Below are positions 17,837-25,082 of a DNA stretch of 64,000 bases, one piece after another. How positions within the stretch are numbered: position 1 is the first letter of the stretch; every line of letters begins with the position of its first letter. The notes below the pieces were generated by a model, which was given only the letters and a program-made list of their open reading frames with translations, was not told the origin of the DNA and did not search any database. The DNA is from Flavobacterium sp. M31R6 (GTDB lineage: Bacteria > Bacteroidota > Bacteroidia > Flavobacteriales > Flavobacteriaceae): NCBI RefSeq assembly GCF_013284035.1, contig NZ_CP054141.1, positions 2,728,001-2,792,000 on the forward strand, given 5' to 3'. The translations under genes and the position numbers were made by a program.

Positions 17837-18475
17837 ATGAATGCCATTTTGCTTGGAATTATTGTCGCCAATGTATTAATAAGTTATAAAGGATTTAATG
17901 ATCTTTCTTTTTTTAGAAAATATGAATTCCATGTTGGCAGTATTCGCGCCGGAGAACAAATCCGAATGATTTCCTCTGGATTTCTGCATGTTGATATGAC
18001 TCATTTATTGTTCAATATGCTTACTCTTTATTTCTTTGCTCCTGTTGTCACAAATTATTTAGGTAATGTTTCATTTATCATGGTTTATTTCGGCAGTTTG
18101 ATTTTTGGCAGTTTATTAACGATGCTTTTTCACAAAGATGATTATAGTTATAGAGCTGTAGGAGCATCTGGAGCGGTAACGGGAGTTTTATATTCTGCTA
18201 TATTATTGCAGCCTGATATGATGTTAGGCCTGTTTTTTGTGATTCCAATTCCAGCTTATTTATTTGGTATCATTTATTTGTTGTATTCAATTTATGGAAT
18301 GCGATCCAAAAATGACAACATTGGTCATACAGCTCATTTTGGAGGGGCTATGGGTGGCTATTTGATTACTCTGTTGAGAAATCCTGAATTAATACAAGAA
18401 CATGCTTTAATGACCGTTTTACTTGCAATTCCTATTGTAATTCTTTTTGCAATGGCAAAAATGGGTAAACTTTAA
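17837..18475 (+). CDS. Rhomboid family intramembrane serine protease
   Basis: 212 aa from the preferred ATG. The frame is open from an ATG at 17768, but the first hydrophobic residues of the family (MNAILLGIIVANVLISYKG) start at 17837, and a near-consensus -7 box (TAGATTTA) lies between the two. Six hydrophobic helices. The conserved H in LHVDMTHLLFNM, nucleophile serine in GASGAVTG and catalytic histidine in HTAHFGGAMGGY are present. Rhomboids cleave transmembrane substrates within the inner membrane; the substrate here is unknown. The downstream SIMPL gene starts 31 nt after the stop and may be co-transcribed. Confidence 0.88.
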   Translation: MNAILLGIIVANVLISYKGFNDLSFFRKYEFHVGSIRAGEQIRMISSGFLHVDMTHLLFNMLTLYFFAPVVTNYLGNVSFIMVYFGSLIFGSLLTMLFHKDDYSYRAVGASGAVTGVLYSAILLQPDMMLGLFFVIPIPAYLFGIIYLLYSIYGMRSKNDNIGHTAHFGGAMGGYLITLLRNPELIQEHALMTVLLAIPIVILFAMAKMGKL

Positions 18476-18506
18476 AATTTAATTTCAATCTTTAAAAATC
18501 AATATT

Positions 18507-19196
18507 ATGAAAAAATCGATCTTGTTTGTTATCTGTCTATTTACTGTTTTGGCACACAGCCAAGAAATCAAACCTATTCCCCAAGTAAATGTATCAGGTG
18601 AAGGAAAAATCAAAGTAGTCCCTGATCAAGTTACCATTTTGGCTACAGTGGAAACTAAAGGTACAAATGCCAAAGAAGTTAAAAAGCAAAATGACCAACA
18701 AATGGAGGCTGTTCTAAAATTGGTAAAAAGCATGAATTTGGCTCCTGCAGATTATAAAACAAAAAGAGTTTCTTTGAATCCTCAATATGATTATGAAAAA
18801 AAGAAACATACTTATAATGCTACGCAAACCATCGAGATTCTTTTGAGAGATTTATCAAAATATGACGAATTAATGGAAGGCTTGGTTGATCAAGGAATCA
18901 ATCGTATTGACAATGTAACTTTTCAATCATCAAAGTTGGCTCAATACCAATCTGACGCTCGCAAACAAGCCATGAAAGATGCTAAATTGAAAGCTGATGA
19001 CTATGTGTCGGTTTTAGGGCAAAAAGTAGGAGCAGGGTTTACTATTACGGATAATTCACAAACGTATTATCCACAACCCGTATATGCAATGAAATCAATG
19101 TCTGTTGAATCTGATAATGCTGCTCCAAGACAAACCATGGCTGTTGGTGAAATCGAGATTATAGCCAATGTTAGTGTAAGTTTTAAATTGGAATAA
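18507..19196 (+). CDS. SIMPL (DUF541) domain periplasmic protein
   Basis: 229 aa. Signal peptide (1-18, ending LAHS). The SIMPL domain starts PQVNVSGEGKIKVVPDQVTILATVETKG and continues with YKTKRVSLNPQYDY and a C-terminal VGEIEIIANVSVSFKLE. In other bacteria DUF541 proteins are periplasmic or outer-membrane associated, with roles in oxidative or envelope stress; biochemical activity is not known. It follows the rhomboid gene closely and ends at a bidirectional terminator. Confidence 0.9.
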   Translation: MKKSILFVICLFTVLAHSQEIKPIPQVNVSGEGKIKVVPDQVTILATVETKGTNAKEVKKQNDQQMEAVLKLVKSMNLAPADYKTKRVSLNPQYDYEKKKHTYNATQTIEILLRDLSKYDELMEGLVDQGINRIDNVTFQSSKLAQYQSDARKQAMKDAKLKADDYVSVLGQKVGAGFTITDNSQTYYPQPVYAMKSMSVESDNAAPRQTMAVGEIEIIANVSVSFKLE

Positions 19197-19216
19197 AATC
19201 ATATCCATTTATTATA

Positions 19217-19248
19217 AAAAAAGTGCTTGAAAATTCAAGCACTTTTTT
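19217..19248. terminator. Bidirectional terminator
   Basis: AAAAAAGTGCTTG-aaaatt-CAAGCACTTTTTT between the convergent SIMPL and permease genes. It abuts the permease stop codon at 19249. Confidence 0.92.
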
Positions 19249-20694
19249 TTATGATTTAGTTTCGTTTCGAAGTTTACTTCTTTTCTTGCCATAAAAGAAA
19301 TAGATTATAAAGCCAATGGCCAACCAAACAAAAAGTCGCAACCAAGTATCAAATGGTAAAGAAACCATCATAACAACACAAGTAATAATTCCTAAGATAG
19401 GAACAACAGGAACGAATGGTGTTTTAAAAGGACGTTCTAAATTGGGTTCTTTTTTTCTAAGTATTAAAATTCCTAAACAAACCATTACAAAAGCCAATAA
19501 AGTACCAATACTGGTCATTTCACCCACAATGCTTATTGGAACTAATCCTGCAAAAAGGCTTATAAAAATACATAAAACAATATTTGATTTATAAGGTGTA
19601 TTGAACTTAGGGTGCAATTCTGAGAAAACTTTTGGCAACAATCCATCTTTACTCATCGAATAAAATACACGTGATTGTCCCAATAAATCAACTAGAATAA
19701 CGGAAGTATAACCAATTAAAATGGCTAAAATTACAGCAATTCCTAACCATTCATAAGGTGTATTTGCTATAGCAATGGCAACTGGTGCTGCACTATTCTT
19801 AAATTCGGTGTAATTAGCTAATCCTGTCATCACATAACCAAATAGAATGAAAAGAACTGTACAAACAAGTAAAGATCCAAGTATTCCGATAGGCATATTA
19901 CGTTGCGGATTTTTCGTTTCTTGAGCCATTGTTGCAACAATATCAAAACCTATAAAGACAAAGAAAACCACACCGGCTCCTCGTAAAACTCCAGACCATC
20001 CAAATTCTCCGAATGTTCCCGTATTATTTGGTATGAAAGGGTGATAATTTGCAGGATCAATGTATTGCCAACCCAAAGCGATAAAAACAATCACTACACC
20101 TACTTTTAATGCCACAACTATTGCATTAAATAGGGCAGAGCCTTTTGTGCCACGAATGATGATAGAAGTAATTAAGGCAATAATTAAAATAGAAGGTAAA
20201 TTTACAATACCACGAACAATACTTCCATCGGCTAATGTGGCGGTTTCAAATGGTGATAAAACCAATTGGGGCGGAATGAAAATGTCGAATTTTTCTAGAA
20301 ATTTTACCAAATATTGTGACCAGCTTATTCCAACCGTCGCAGCACCAACCGAATATTCTAGGATTAAGTCCCATCCGATAATCCAGGCGAAAAGTTCTCC
20401 CAGAGTTGCATATGCATAAGTGTAGGCGCTTCCCGAGACAGGAACCATAGAAGCAAATTCGGCATAGCACAAAGCACTGAATGCACAACCAACAGCTGCT
20501 ATAACAAATGATAGTATTACAGCGGGGCCAGAATTATTTGCAGCCGCAATTCCGGTTAATGAAAAAAGACCTGCACCAATAATTACTCCGACTCCAATGG
20601 CAACTAAATTAAGAGCTCCTAAGCTCCGTTTTAATGAATTTTCTCCTGTATTCGCTGCTTCAATTTTTAAAGCCGCAATTGATTTTTTTAGCAT
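19249..20694 (-). CDS. APC-superfamily amino acid permease
   Basis: 481 aa starting MLKKSIAALKIEA at 20692-20694. The open frame extends further upstream, but that part (NFAGSNPALPTK) is simply the tRNA-Tyr gene read as protein, so the longer start is an artefact. About 12 hydrophobic helices. The first contains GVGVIIGAGLFSLTG, the APC substrate-binding motif of the cationic amino-acid transporter (CAT) subgroup, followed by SGPAVILSFVIAAVGC and SAYTYAYATLGE. Likely an inner-membrane amino acid/proton symporter; specificity unknown. Confidence 0.92.
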   Translation of the reverse strand: MLKKSIAALKIEAANTGENSLKRSLGALNLVAIGVGVIIGAGLFSLTGIAAANNSGPAVILSFVIAAVGCAFSALCYAEFASMVPVSGSAYTYAYATLGELFAWIIGWDLILEYSVGAATVGISWSQYLVKFLEKFDIFIPPQLVLSPFETATLADGSIVRGIVNLPSILIIALITSIIIRGTKGSALFNAIVVALKVGVVIVFIALGWQYIDPANYHPFIPNNTGTFGEFGWSGVLRGAGVVFFVFIGFDIVATMAQETKNPQRNMPIGILGSLLVCTVLFILFGYVMTGLANYTEFKNSAAPVAIAIANTPYEWLGIAVILAILIGYTSVILVDLLGQSRVFYSMSKDGLLPKVFSELHPKFNTPYKSNIVLCIFISLFAGLVPISIVGEMTSIGTLLAFVMVCLGILILRKKEPNLERPFKTPFVPVVPILGIITCVVMMVSLPFDTWLRLFVWLAIGFIIYFFYGKKRSKLRNETKS

Positions 20695-20774
20695 AATAAA
20701 TAAATTATATAAACTATACGGATATAGTAGATTTTTAGATAAAAAAAAAGCCTCAATTTCTTGAAGCGATTTTG

Positions 20775-20855
20775 TGGGGAGAGCAGGATTCGAACCTGCG
20801 AAGTTCACACAGCAGATTTACAGTCTGCCCTCGTTGGCCGCTTGAGTATCTCCCC
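20775..20855 (-). tRNA. tRNA-Tyr (anticodon GTA)
   Basis: 81 nt on the minus strand with a long variable arm. Acceptor GGGGAGA pairs with TCTCCCC plus A. Anticodon stem CAGA/TCTG with loop CTGTAAA gives GTA. The T arm has AGGTTCGAATCCT. Confidence 0.95.
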
Positions 20856-20978
20856 AAGCCTTATTTGGTAACGCTTATTGCGTTATCCGGGTGCAAATAT
20901 AGAGACTGTTTTTAGTTTTACAAACTTTTTTTGCACTTTATTTTAGTATTATTTTTAATGCATTGGTATTGAATAAAA

Positions 20979-21008
20979 TAAAAAATCTCCACAAGGGAGA
21001 TTTTTTAT
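20979..21008 (-). terminator. Terminator of the DUF4369/thioredoxin genes
   Basis: AAAAAATCTC-cacaagg-GAGATTTTTT; on the minus strand it ends in a T tract, about 20 nt after the thioredoxin stop. Confidence 0.85.
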
Positions 21009-21027
21009 TTTGGAATACTAAAAAGGA

Positions 21028-21366
21028 TTATTTACCTAATAATTCTATGATTTTTGCTTTAAGTTCATCGCCTCTTAAATCCTGCGCTACTACATTTCCT
21101 GATTTATCAAGGATGAAGGTAGCTGGAATTGATTCTACTTTGTATTGCTTTGCAATCGGATCTTCCCAACCTTTAAGATTCGAAACCTGAGTCCAAACTA
21201 GTTTATCTTTTGCAATAGCTTCTTTCCATTTTGCAGGATCTTCGTCTAGAGAAACACCAATTATATTAAGACCTTTAGAATGCAATTCAGCATAAATAGC
21301 CACTACATTTGGATTTTCTTTTCGGCAAGGACCACACCATGAGGCCCAAAAATCAACGATTGTCAC
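21028..21366 (-). CDS. Thioredoxin (TlpA-like) half of a split DUF4369-TlpA protein
   Basis: 112 aa if started at the GTG at 21364-21366. It is a thioredoxin fold with redox motif WCGPC in FWASWCGPCRKENP and cis-proline ESIPATFILDKSG. There is no signal sequence. The same frame runs on upstream as RTDFSAPNPQGKKISLKESLG up to the TGA that ends the next gene. The normal family protein is one chain (lipoprotein signal, DUF4369, then TlpA), so this is the severed C-terminal half. Unless TGA is read through, it would make a truncated cytoplasmic product or none. The catalytic residues remain intact, so the break is probably recent, or a sequence error. Confidence 0.75.
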   Translation of the reverse strand: MTIVDFWASWCGPCRKENPNVVAIYAELHSKGLNIIGVSLDEDPAKWKEAIAKDKLVWTQVSNLKGWEDPIAKQYKVESIPATFILDKSGNVVAQDLRGDELKAKIIELLGK

Positions 21367-21386
21367 TTTTCCTAAACTTTCCTTTA

Positions 21387-21430
21387 GACTGATTTTTTTG
21401 CCTTGTGGGTTAGGAGCAGAGAAATCAGTC
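21387..21430. repeat. 9-bp inverted repeat beside the interrupting stop codon
   Basis: GACTGATTT (21387-21395) and AAATCAGTC (21422-21430) are perfect inverted repeats. The second arm ends 2 nt from the TGA (complement of 21433-21435). The bases next to the stop look altered relative to the usual family codons, as a templated (quasipalindrome) mutation would leave. Confidence 0.6.
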
Positions 21431-21432
21431 CT

Positions 21433-22188
21433 TCATTTAGCAGCTGGAGCTTGTGGCATTGCTGTAGCACCAACAGAAGGAGTTTTCAATTCAGCAAGTT
21501 TTGTTTTAAGAGCTTTACCTGGCTTAGAGTTTTTCAAAGACTCTTCAAGGCTATTGTACATAGTTTCAATTTTTTTAGAATCTACAGCTGGGTCATTGCT
21601 CATTCCTTGGATAATTAATACACTGATAAAAGATTTTGGGTGTGTATTTGCATAATCTACATATTTAGTTTTTGAAGTAGCACCAATTTCAGTTTGAATT
21701 TTAGTATACTCTTTCATTAAACCATTGATAGTTGCAGTATCTTTAGTTTGCTGTGCCATTTGCATTTTTTGCATGTTAGCTATTTGGAAATCCATTAAAG
21801 GTTTTTGAACTTTAGTGATTTCTTCGTTGAATTTCACATACTCATCATTGTTGTAAGTACCAGAAACTTTAGATTTTTGAATTGTATCTTTGTTTACAAC
21901 GATTGTAATATCTCCATTTTCTAAGATAAATGGAATTTTACCTTGAGTTCCTTCAATTTGCAAAGTATGAAAAGATGGTTCAACTGCTTTTCCTTTAATT
22001 TCAAATTTACCGTTTTCTATTTTTACTGTATCTACAGCAATTAATCCCATACCTTTCTCATCTTGAGTTTCTAGGATTACTGTTTTACCGTTTTCAAAAC
22101 CAGTAGCAGTTCCTGAGATAGTGTATTTGTCTTTGCTACAAGAAGTAAGTAATACTGTAGCAGTAAGAAATAAAATAATTTTTTTCAT
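21433..22188 (-). CDS. DUF4369 lipoprotein, N-terminal half of a split TlpA-type protein
   Basis: 251 aa. Lipoprotein signal with lipobox LLTSC (Cys17). DUF4369 beta-sandwich at about 20-120 (YTISGTATGFENGKTVILE and onward), then a helical region with TSKTKYVDYANTHPKSF. It ends PQAPAAK-TGA; translation past the TGA in the same frame gives RTDFSAPNPQGKK and then the TlpA thioredoxin domain. With the TGA read through, the chain would be about 386 aa, the expected length for this envelope thiol-disulfide reductase family. Well-placed promoter: TACTTTTG at 22217-22224 with TTG 18 nt upstream. Best viewed as an interrupted gene. Confidence 0.8.
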   Translation of the reverse strand: MKKIILFLTATVLLTSCSKDKYTISGTATGFENGKTVILETQDEKGMGLIAVDTVKIENGKFEIKGKAVEPSFHTLQIEGTQGKIPFILENGDITIVVNKDTIQKSKVSGTYNNDEYVKFNEEITKVQKPLMDFQIANMQKMQMAQQTKDTATINGLMKEYTKIQTEIGATSKTKYVDYANTHPKSFISVLIIQGMSNDPAVDSKKIETMYNSLEESLKNSKPGKALKTKLAELKTPSVGATAMPQAPAAK

Positions 22189-22216
22189 TTTTATTAGTTA
22201 ATTGTTTTTAAGGTTA

Positions 22217-22245
22217 CAAAAGTATTTAAAATTATAAATTAACAA
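22217..22245 (-). promoter_or_regulatory. Promoter of the DUF4369-TlpA gene
   Basis: Minus-strand TTG (22243-22245), 18 nt, TACTTTTG (22217-22224), then 28 nt to the ATG. Both elements fit the Bacteroidota sigma-A consensus. Confidence 0.65.
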
Positions 22246-22394
22246 TAACTTTAGTCCCTAAATTTATGTTATAATTTTCTCGCTTCTAAAGTTCTTAGAA
22301 ACCAGTAAAATTCAATGTTTATAATTTTATAAAAGTTTAAATATACATAGCCTGGAGAAGTATAGAGTATGTATAATTTTTTTAATTAATGAAT

Positions 22395-22613
22395 TCAGGA
22401 TTCGCATTGATGAATATGTGATTCAATATGTTCGATTTCATTTAATGTTATCTTAATATCTAAATTCACTGTTCTCAGATCTTTGTGCAAATGTGAACAA
22501 ACTGGATTTGATTTTAATTTAAAATCAATTTCAGCCTTTATTTTTTCAAGCTTTTCATAGGTTTTCAGGGCATTTTTATATTGCCTCTGGTACCGATTAA
22601 TATAATCATTCAT
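22395..22613 (-). CDS. Small coiled-coil hypothetical protein
   Basis: 72 aa, predicted all-helical with heptad-like charge patterning (YEKLEKIKAEIDFKL then NLDIKITLNEIEHIESHIH). I recognise no domain. It contains two Cys and several His near the C-terminus (HIHQCES). It is the only open frame in the 22.2-22.7 kb gap, with start and stop well away from neighbours. The downstream J-domain gene reads in the same direction but has its own promoter and terminator. Reality moderately supported. Confidence 0.5.
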   Translation of the reverse strand: MNDYINRYQRQYKNALKTYEKLEKIKAEIDFKLKSNPVCSHLHKDLRTVNLDIKITLNEIEHIESHIHQCES

Positions 22614-22746
22614 GGTTTTTTGGGTTAAGTTAGTATTATTTGGGTATGCTAATTTATTAAAAAACCTGTTAAAAAAACGTTAAGTCACTTCAATTTTAAT
22701 ATTTATGAAAATATATGCAGCAATTTAGAATTAGTATGGATATAAA

Positions 22747-22774
22747 AAAAGCACTCTTTTGAGGGAGTGCTTTT
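22747..22774 (-). terminator. Terminator of the J-domain/KTSC gene
   Basis: AAAAGCACTC-ttttgagg-GAGTGCTTTT, 20 nt after the stop of the 22795-23235 gene. Confidence 0.88.
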
Positions 22775-22794
22775 GTGTATATTATATTGAAAAA

Positions 22795-23235
22795 CTATTC
22801 TTGATTGATAGTTTTTCTCCAAGGAAATGCATTAAAGATATGTCTTTTTGCAAATCTTCCAGGAGAATCGGCATTTACCATTTTTACGTAAGTAGCTTTA
22901 GGAACACTAATGTATTCGTAAACACTTCCGTTTGAGAAATTGACAATCAATCTTCCTTCAACAAATTTGTAGTCTGTAATTGTTGATGTAGCGATTGTCT
23001 CAGTATATTCAGGTAAAAGTTGTTTAATGGTCTCTGCATTAATACTTACCAAGAAGTGATAAGCTTCGATTATTTTTTTACTGTTTTCTTCAGCTTCTTT
23101 TAAACCAGCTTCATCGCCCTGAAATTTGTCAGGATGAGCATCTTTCATTGCATTACGATAGATGGTTTTTAATTCTTTAAGCTCTACTGTTTTTTCTACG
23201 TTAAGTAGTTTGCGGTATTCAACTATTTTTTTCAT
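22795..23235 (-). CDS. J-domain plus KTSC-domain fusion protein
   Basis: 146 aa. The N-terminal 60 residues form a DnaJ-like J domain with the HPD tripeptide at 34-36 (DAHPDKFQGD), which stimulates Hsp70 ATPase. Residues about 86-140 form a KTSC domain (RLIVNFSNGSVYEYISVPKATYVKM, then ADSPGRFAKRHI). KTSC is a small domain found fused to nucleic-acid enzymes, possibly RNA-binding. There is no G/F or zinc region, so this is a specialised co-chaperone that may deliver Hsp70 to an RNA-linked client (inference). Two TAnnTTTG boxes lie upstream (23270-23277 and 23304-23311). Confidence 0.85.
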   Translation of the reverse strand: MKKIVEYRKLLNVEKTVELKELKTIYRNAMKDAHPDKFQGDEAGLKEAEENSKKIIEAYHFLVSINAETIKQLLPEYTETIATSTITDYKFVEGRLIVNFSNGSVYEYISVPKATYVKMVNADSPGRFAKRHIFNAFPWRKTINQE

Positions 23236-23303
23236 AAATAAGGTAACTACTTGTCTTTTACTATCAAACCAAATGTATTTGGCTGGAAATTGACAATTTT
23301 TTG

Positions 23304-23311
23304 CAAAGGTA
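23304..23311 (-). promoter_or_regulatory. Candidate -7 box of the J-domain/KTSC gene
   Basis: TACCTTTG on the minus strand; a second candidate, TACATTTG, lies at 23270-23277. Either would give a leader of 30-65 nt. Confidence 0.45.
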
Positions 23312-23402
23312 CACTTTTTTTTAACTTTTTACTTTAGCTAAAAAAAAAAATCAAAAAAAGTACTTTTTTGATTTTTAAAAATAATTTTGATGAGCTAAAA
23401 GC

Positions 23403-23648
23403 CTATTGTTCAGGTTTCATATTAGCCTTGTCAAAGTTTTTTGATTTTTTTGGATATTTATTATAACTGATATCGCTTGGGTTTTCGATGACACTTTTTA
23501 TGGTAATCCAATCACCAACGTTATGTTTTTGAGCCATTTTGAAGTCCAAAAGATAAATACCACAAAAATAATTGTTGTTTTCATCTTGCTCCATTATTCC
23601 TGTAAAAACGCCTTTTTGTAACATTCTTTCTTCTGATGCTTTGGTCAT
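23403..23648 (-). CDS. Conserved small hypothetical protein
   Basis: 81 aa. A compact, probably beta-rich core (GVFTGIMEQDENNNYFCGIY, then VGDWITIKSVIENP) is followed by a lysine-rich tail (NKYPKKSKNFDKANMKPEQ). I do not recognise a named domain. It is the only credible frame here; neighbours are in separate units. Start chosen at the first ATG, preceded by an A-rich leader. Confidence 0.65.
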   Translation of the reverse strand: MTKASEERMLQKGVFTGIMEQDENNNYFCGIYLLDFKMAQKHNVGDWITIKSVIENPSDISYNKYPKKSKNFDKANMKPEQ

Positions 23649-23751
23649 AATCTCTTTATTTTAAAATAATTCTGGGGACAAAGTTAGGAAATTAATCGGT
23701 AATTGATGTGAGATTACACTTGAAATCAGGGCAAATTCATTAGTTTTAAAA

Positions 23752-23840
23752 ACAACCACAGATTAGCAGATTTATTCCTTGATAAGTCGAATTTTGTAAT
23801 TTCAGAGAAACTAATTTGCGCTAATTCCTCGGAAAGCGGT
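23752..23840. repeat. Degenerate ACCACAGATTAGCAGATT-type inverted repeat
   Basis: ACCACAGATTAGCAGATTT at about 23756 and AACTAATTTGCGCTAATTCC at about 23809 are imperfect complements of one repeat word found better preserved at 46655-46727. Decayed copy; otherwise the 23649-23970 gap shows nothing. Confidence 0.35.
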
Positions 23841-23970
23841 TAATTTTGGATAGAAATTTTTACAAAAATCAACGAATCTTCGGCAAAAGGAATTCATCGT
23901 TTGTCCTGAGAGTTTAAATGCTTTTCGTAAAATGAATAGTTCATATTTATAAAAAATAGGATTGCGAGCT

Positions 23971-24087
23971 GGGTGAGGGATAGAAATAAGCTACCGAAGT
24001 AGCATGGATAGCCCGACAGCATAAAGGAAAGGAACCGCATAAGCGTTACGTGAATTAGGTTCCTTTTCTTTATGGTGACACCCCAAA
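23971..24087 (+). repeat. Structured intergenic repeat, family 1, copy B
   Basis: Same plan as 4221-4335. GTGAGGGATAGAA, then hairpin GCTAC-cgaa-GTAGC, then GATAGCCCGAC, then a 17-bp stem CATAAAGGAAAGGAACC with GGTTCCTTTTCTTTATG (one G-U), then a CACCCC end pairing with the initial GGGTG. All three stems differ from copy A in sequence but keep pairing. It ends about 20 nt upstream of the -33 region of the next gene. Confidence 0.8.
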
Positions 24088-24108
24088 ATACTTGTTTTTG
24101 GAATTGAT

Positions 24109-24140
24109 TTGGTACTTAGCGATGTTTGTGATTACCTTTG
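24109..24140 (+). promoter_or_regulatory. Leaderless promoter of the 24145 gene
   Basis: TTG at 24109-24111, 21 nt, then TACCTTTG at 24133-24140, a full consensus. The expected transcription start is then within a few bases of the ATG at 24145, predicting a leaderless mRNA and deciding that start over the upstream in-frame ATG at 24109. Confidence 0.6.
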
Positions 24141-24144
24141 TTTT

Positions 24145-24690
24145 ATGGAAAAAGTATTTCGCCCGAGCCCAAAATCATTCAAAAACACATTTTGTGTTTT
24201 TCATGAAGTGTTGCCTGATCGAATTGCGGGAATGCCAGTGCAATATGACAGTCAATCGGGGAGTAAATATTTTTACACCAGGGAAGGGATGTATCGGCTT
24301 TCCAATCATTGGGGGCGTTTGGCCAACAGCAAATGGCGGTTGGAGCCAATGGAACCAGAGACAGAATCCAAATTCAAAATAGGTTTTGCGGCCTGGAATG
24401 AATTTTATCCAGATAATACTGAAGAAGAATTATATTATCTGGAAGCCAATTACTTAAAAAAAACGGTTAACTACCAACACCGCAACAATCCAAATTACGA
24501 TTCGAAAGCCATATTGAGAACCAGTTTTGCAACCGCAAAACGAATCAAGCAAATTCGGAACCTATTTGAACTTACTTCGTGGGCCAAGTATTTTGATTAT
24601 GACAATCTTGATGATTTGCGCAGGGAAATCATACAAGAATTAATTTTTACCAATAAAACATTGGAAGAAATAAAAAGAGAATTCGTTTAG
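24145..24690 (+). CDS. Conserved hypothetical protein (unknown function)
   Basis: 181 aa from the ATG at 24145, beginning MEKVFRPSPKSFKNTF. The frame opens at 24109 but the promoter covers that segment. Soluble, mixed charge, rich in aromatic residues (RLSNHWGRLANSKWRLEPM; FAAWNEFYPDNTEEELYYLE). No membrane segment and no motif I can name. The C-terminal helices (LDDLRREIIQELIFTNKTLEEI) look like a short helical bundle. It ends 4 nt into the stop of the convergent response-regulator gene. Confidence 0.75.
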   Translation: MEKVFRPSPKSFKNTFCVFHEVLPDRIAGMPVQYDSQSGSKYFYTREGMYRLSNHWGRLANSKWRLEPMEPETESKFKIGFAAWNEFYPDNTEEELYYLEANYLKKTVNYQHRNNPNYDSKAILRTSFATAKRIKQIRNLFELTSWAKYFDYDNLDDLRREIIQELIFTNKTLEEIKREFV

Positions 24691-25082
24691 ATGTTTGCCG
24701 CTATTAATATTAAATCATTGGAATCAATTGGTTTTGATAAATAGGCAATTATGTCAGAATAATTTTTTGCCTTACTTTTATCTTCTAAAGCAATAGATGA
24801 ACTCACTATGTATATTTGTATGGGCTCACTGATTTGCGATTTTAGCTTAACCATTTCTTCCATAAATTCCCAACCGTCCATAATTGGCATATTAATATCC
24901 AGAAGAATTATATTAGGAAGTATTTCTCCTTTTTCAACTGATTTTTTTAAGACATCAATTGCATCTTTTCCATTTTTGAAACTGCTGGCACTTAAAAATA
25001 GTTCCGATTTTTTGATGATTTTATTTGCAATAATTTGATAAATAGGGTCGTCATCTACTACCCATATTGTTTTAAGACTCAT
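24687..25082 (-). CDS. Single-domain response regulator (CheY-like)
   Basis: 131 aa receiver domain only. Acidic pocket at the N-terminus (VVDDDP), phospho-acceptor D62 in ILLDINMPIMDGWEF, the S/T switch in YIVSSSI, and K in YLSKPIDSNDL. No output domain, so it works through protein contacts. The ATG overlaps the stop of the upstream kinase gene (25079-25082, ATGA), so it is very likely the cognate partner of that kinase. Confidence 0.92.
   Translation of the reverse strand: MSLKTIWVVDDDPIYQIIANKIIKKSELFLSASSFKNGKDAIDVLKKSVEKGEILPNIILLDINMPIMDGWEFMEEMVKLKSQISEPIQIYIVSSSIALEDKSKAKNYSDIIAYLSKPIDSNDLILIAANI

Noticed and set aside
20695..20808. N-terminal extension of the permease (MNFAGSNPALPTKSLQ...)
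   Set aside because: It is the complement of the tRNA-Tyr gene and its flank read as protein. The true start is at 20692-20694.
21433..21435. TGA in the TlpA gene read as selenocysteine
   Set aside because: The position is in a linker, not at the redox cysteines. The downstream hairpin has a large loop unlike bacterial SECIS, and no selenocysteine genes are visible. A nonsense mutation is simpler.
24092..24382. 96-codon frame overlapping the 24145 gene
   Set aside because: Shadow frame with no promoter of its own; the overlapping 181-aa frame is preceded by a consensus promoter.
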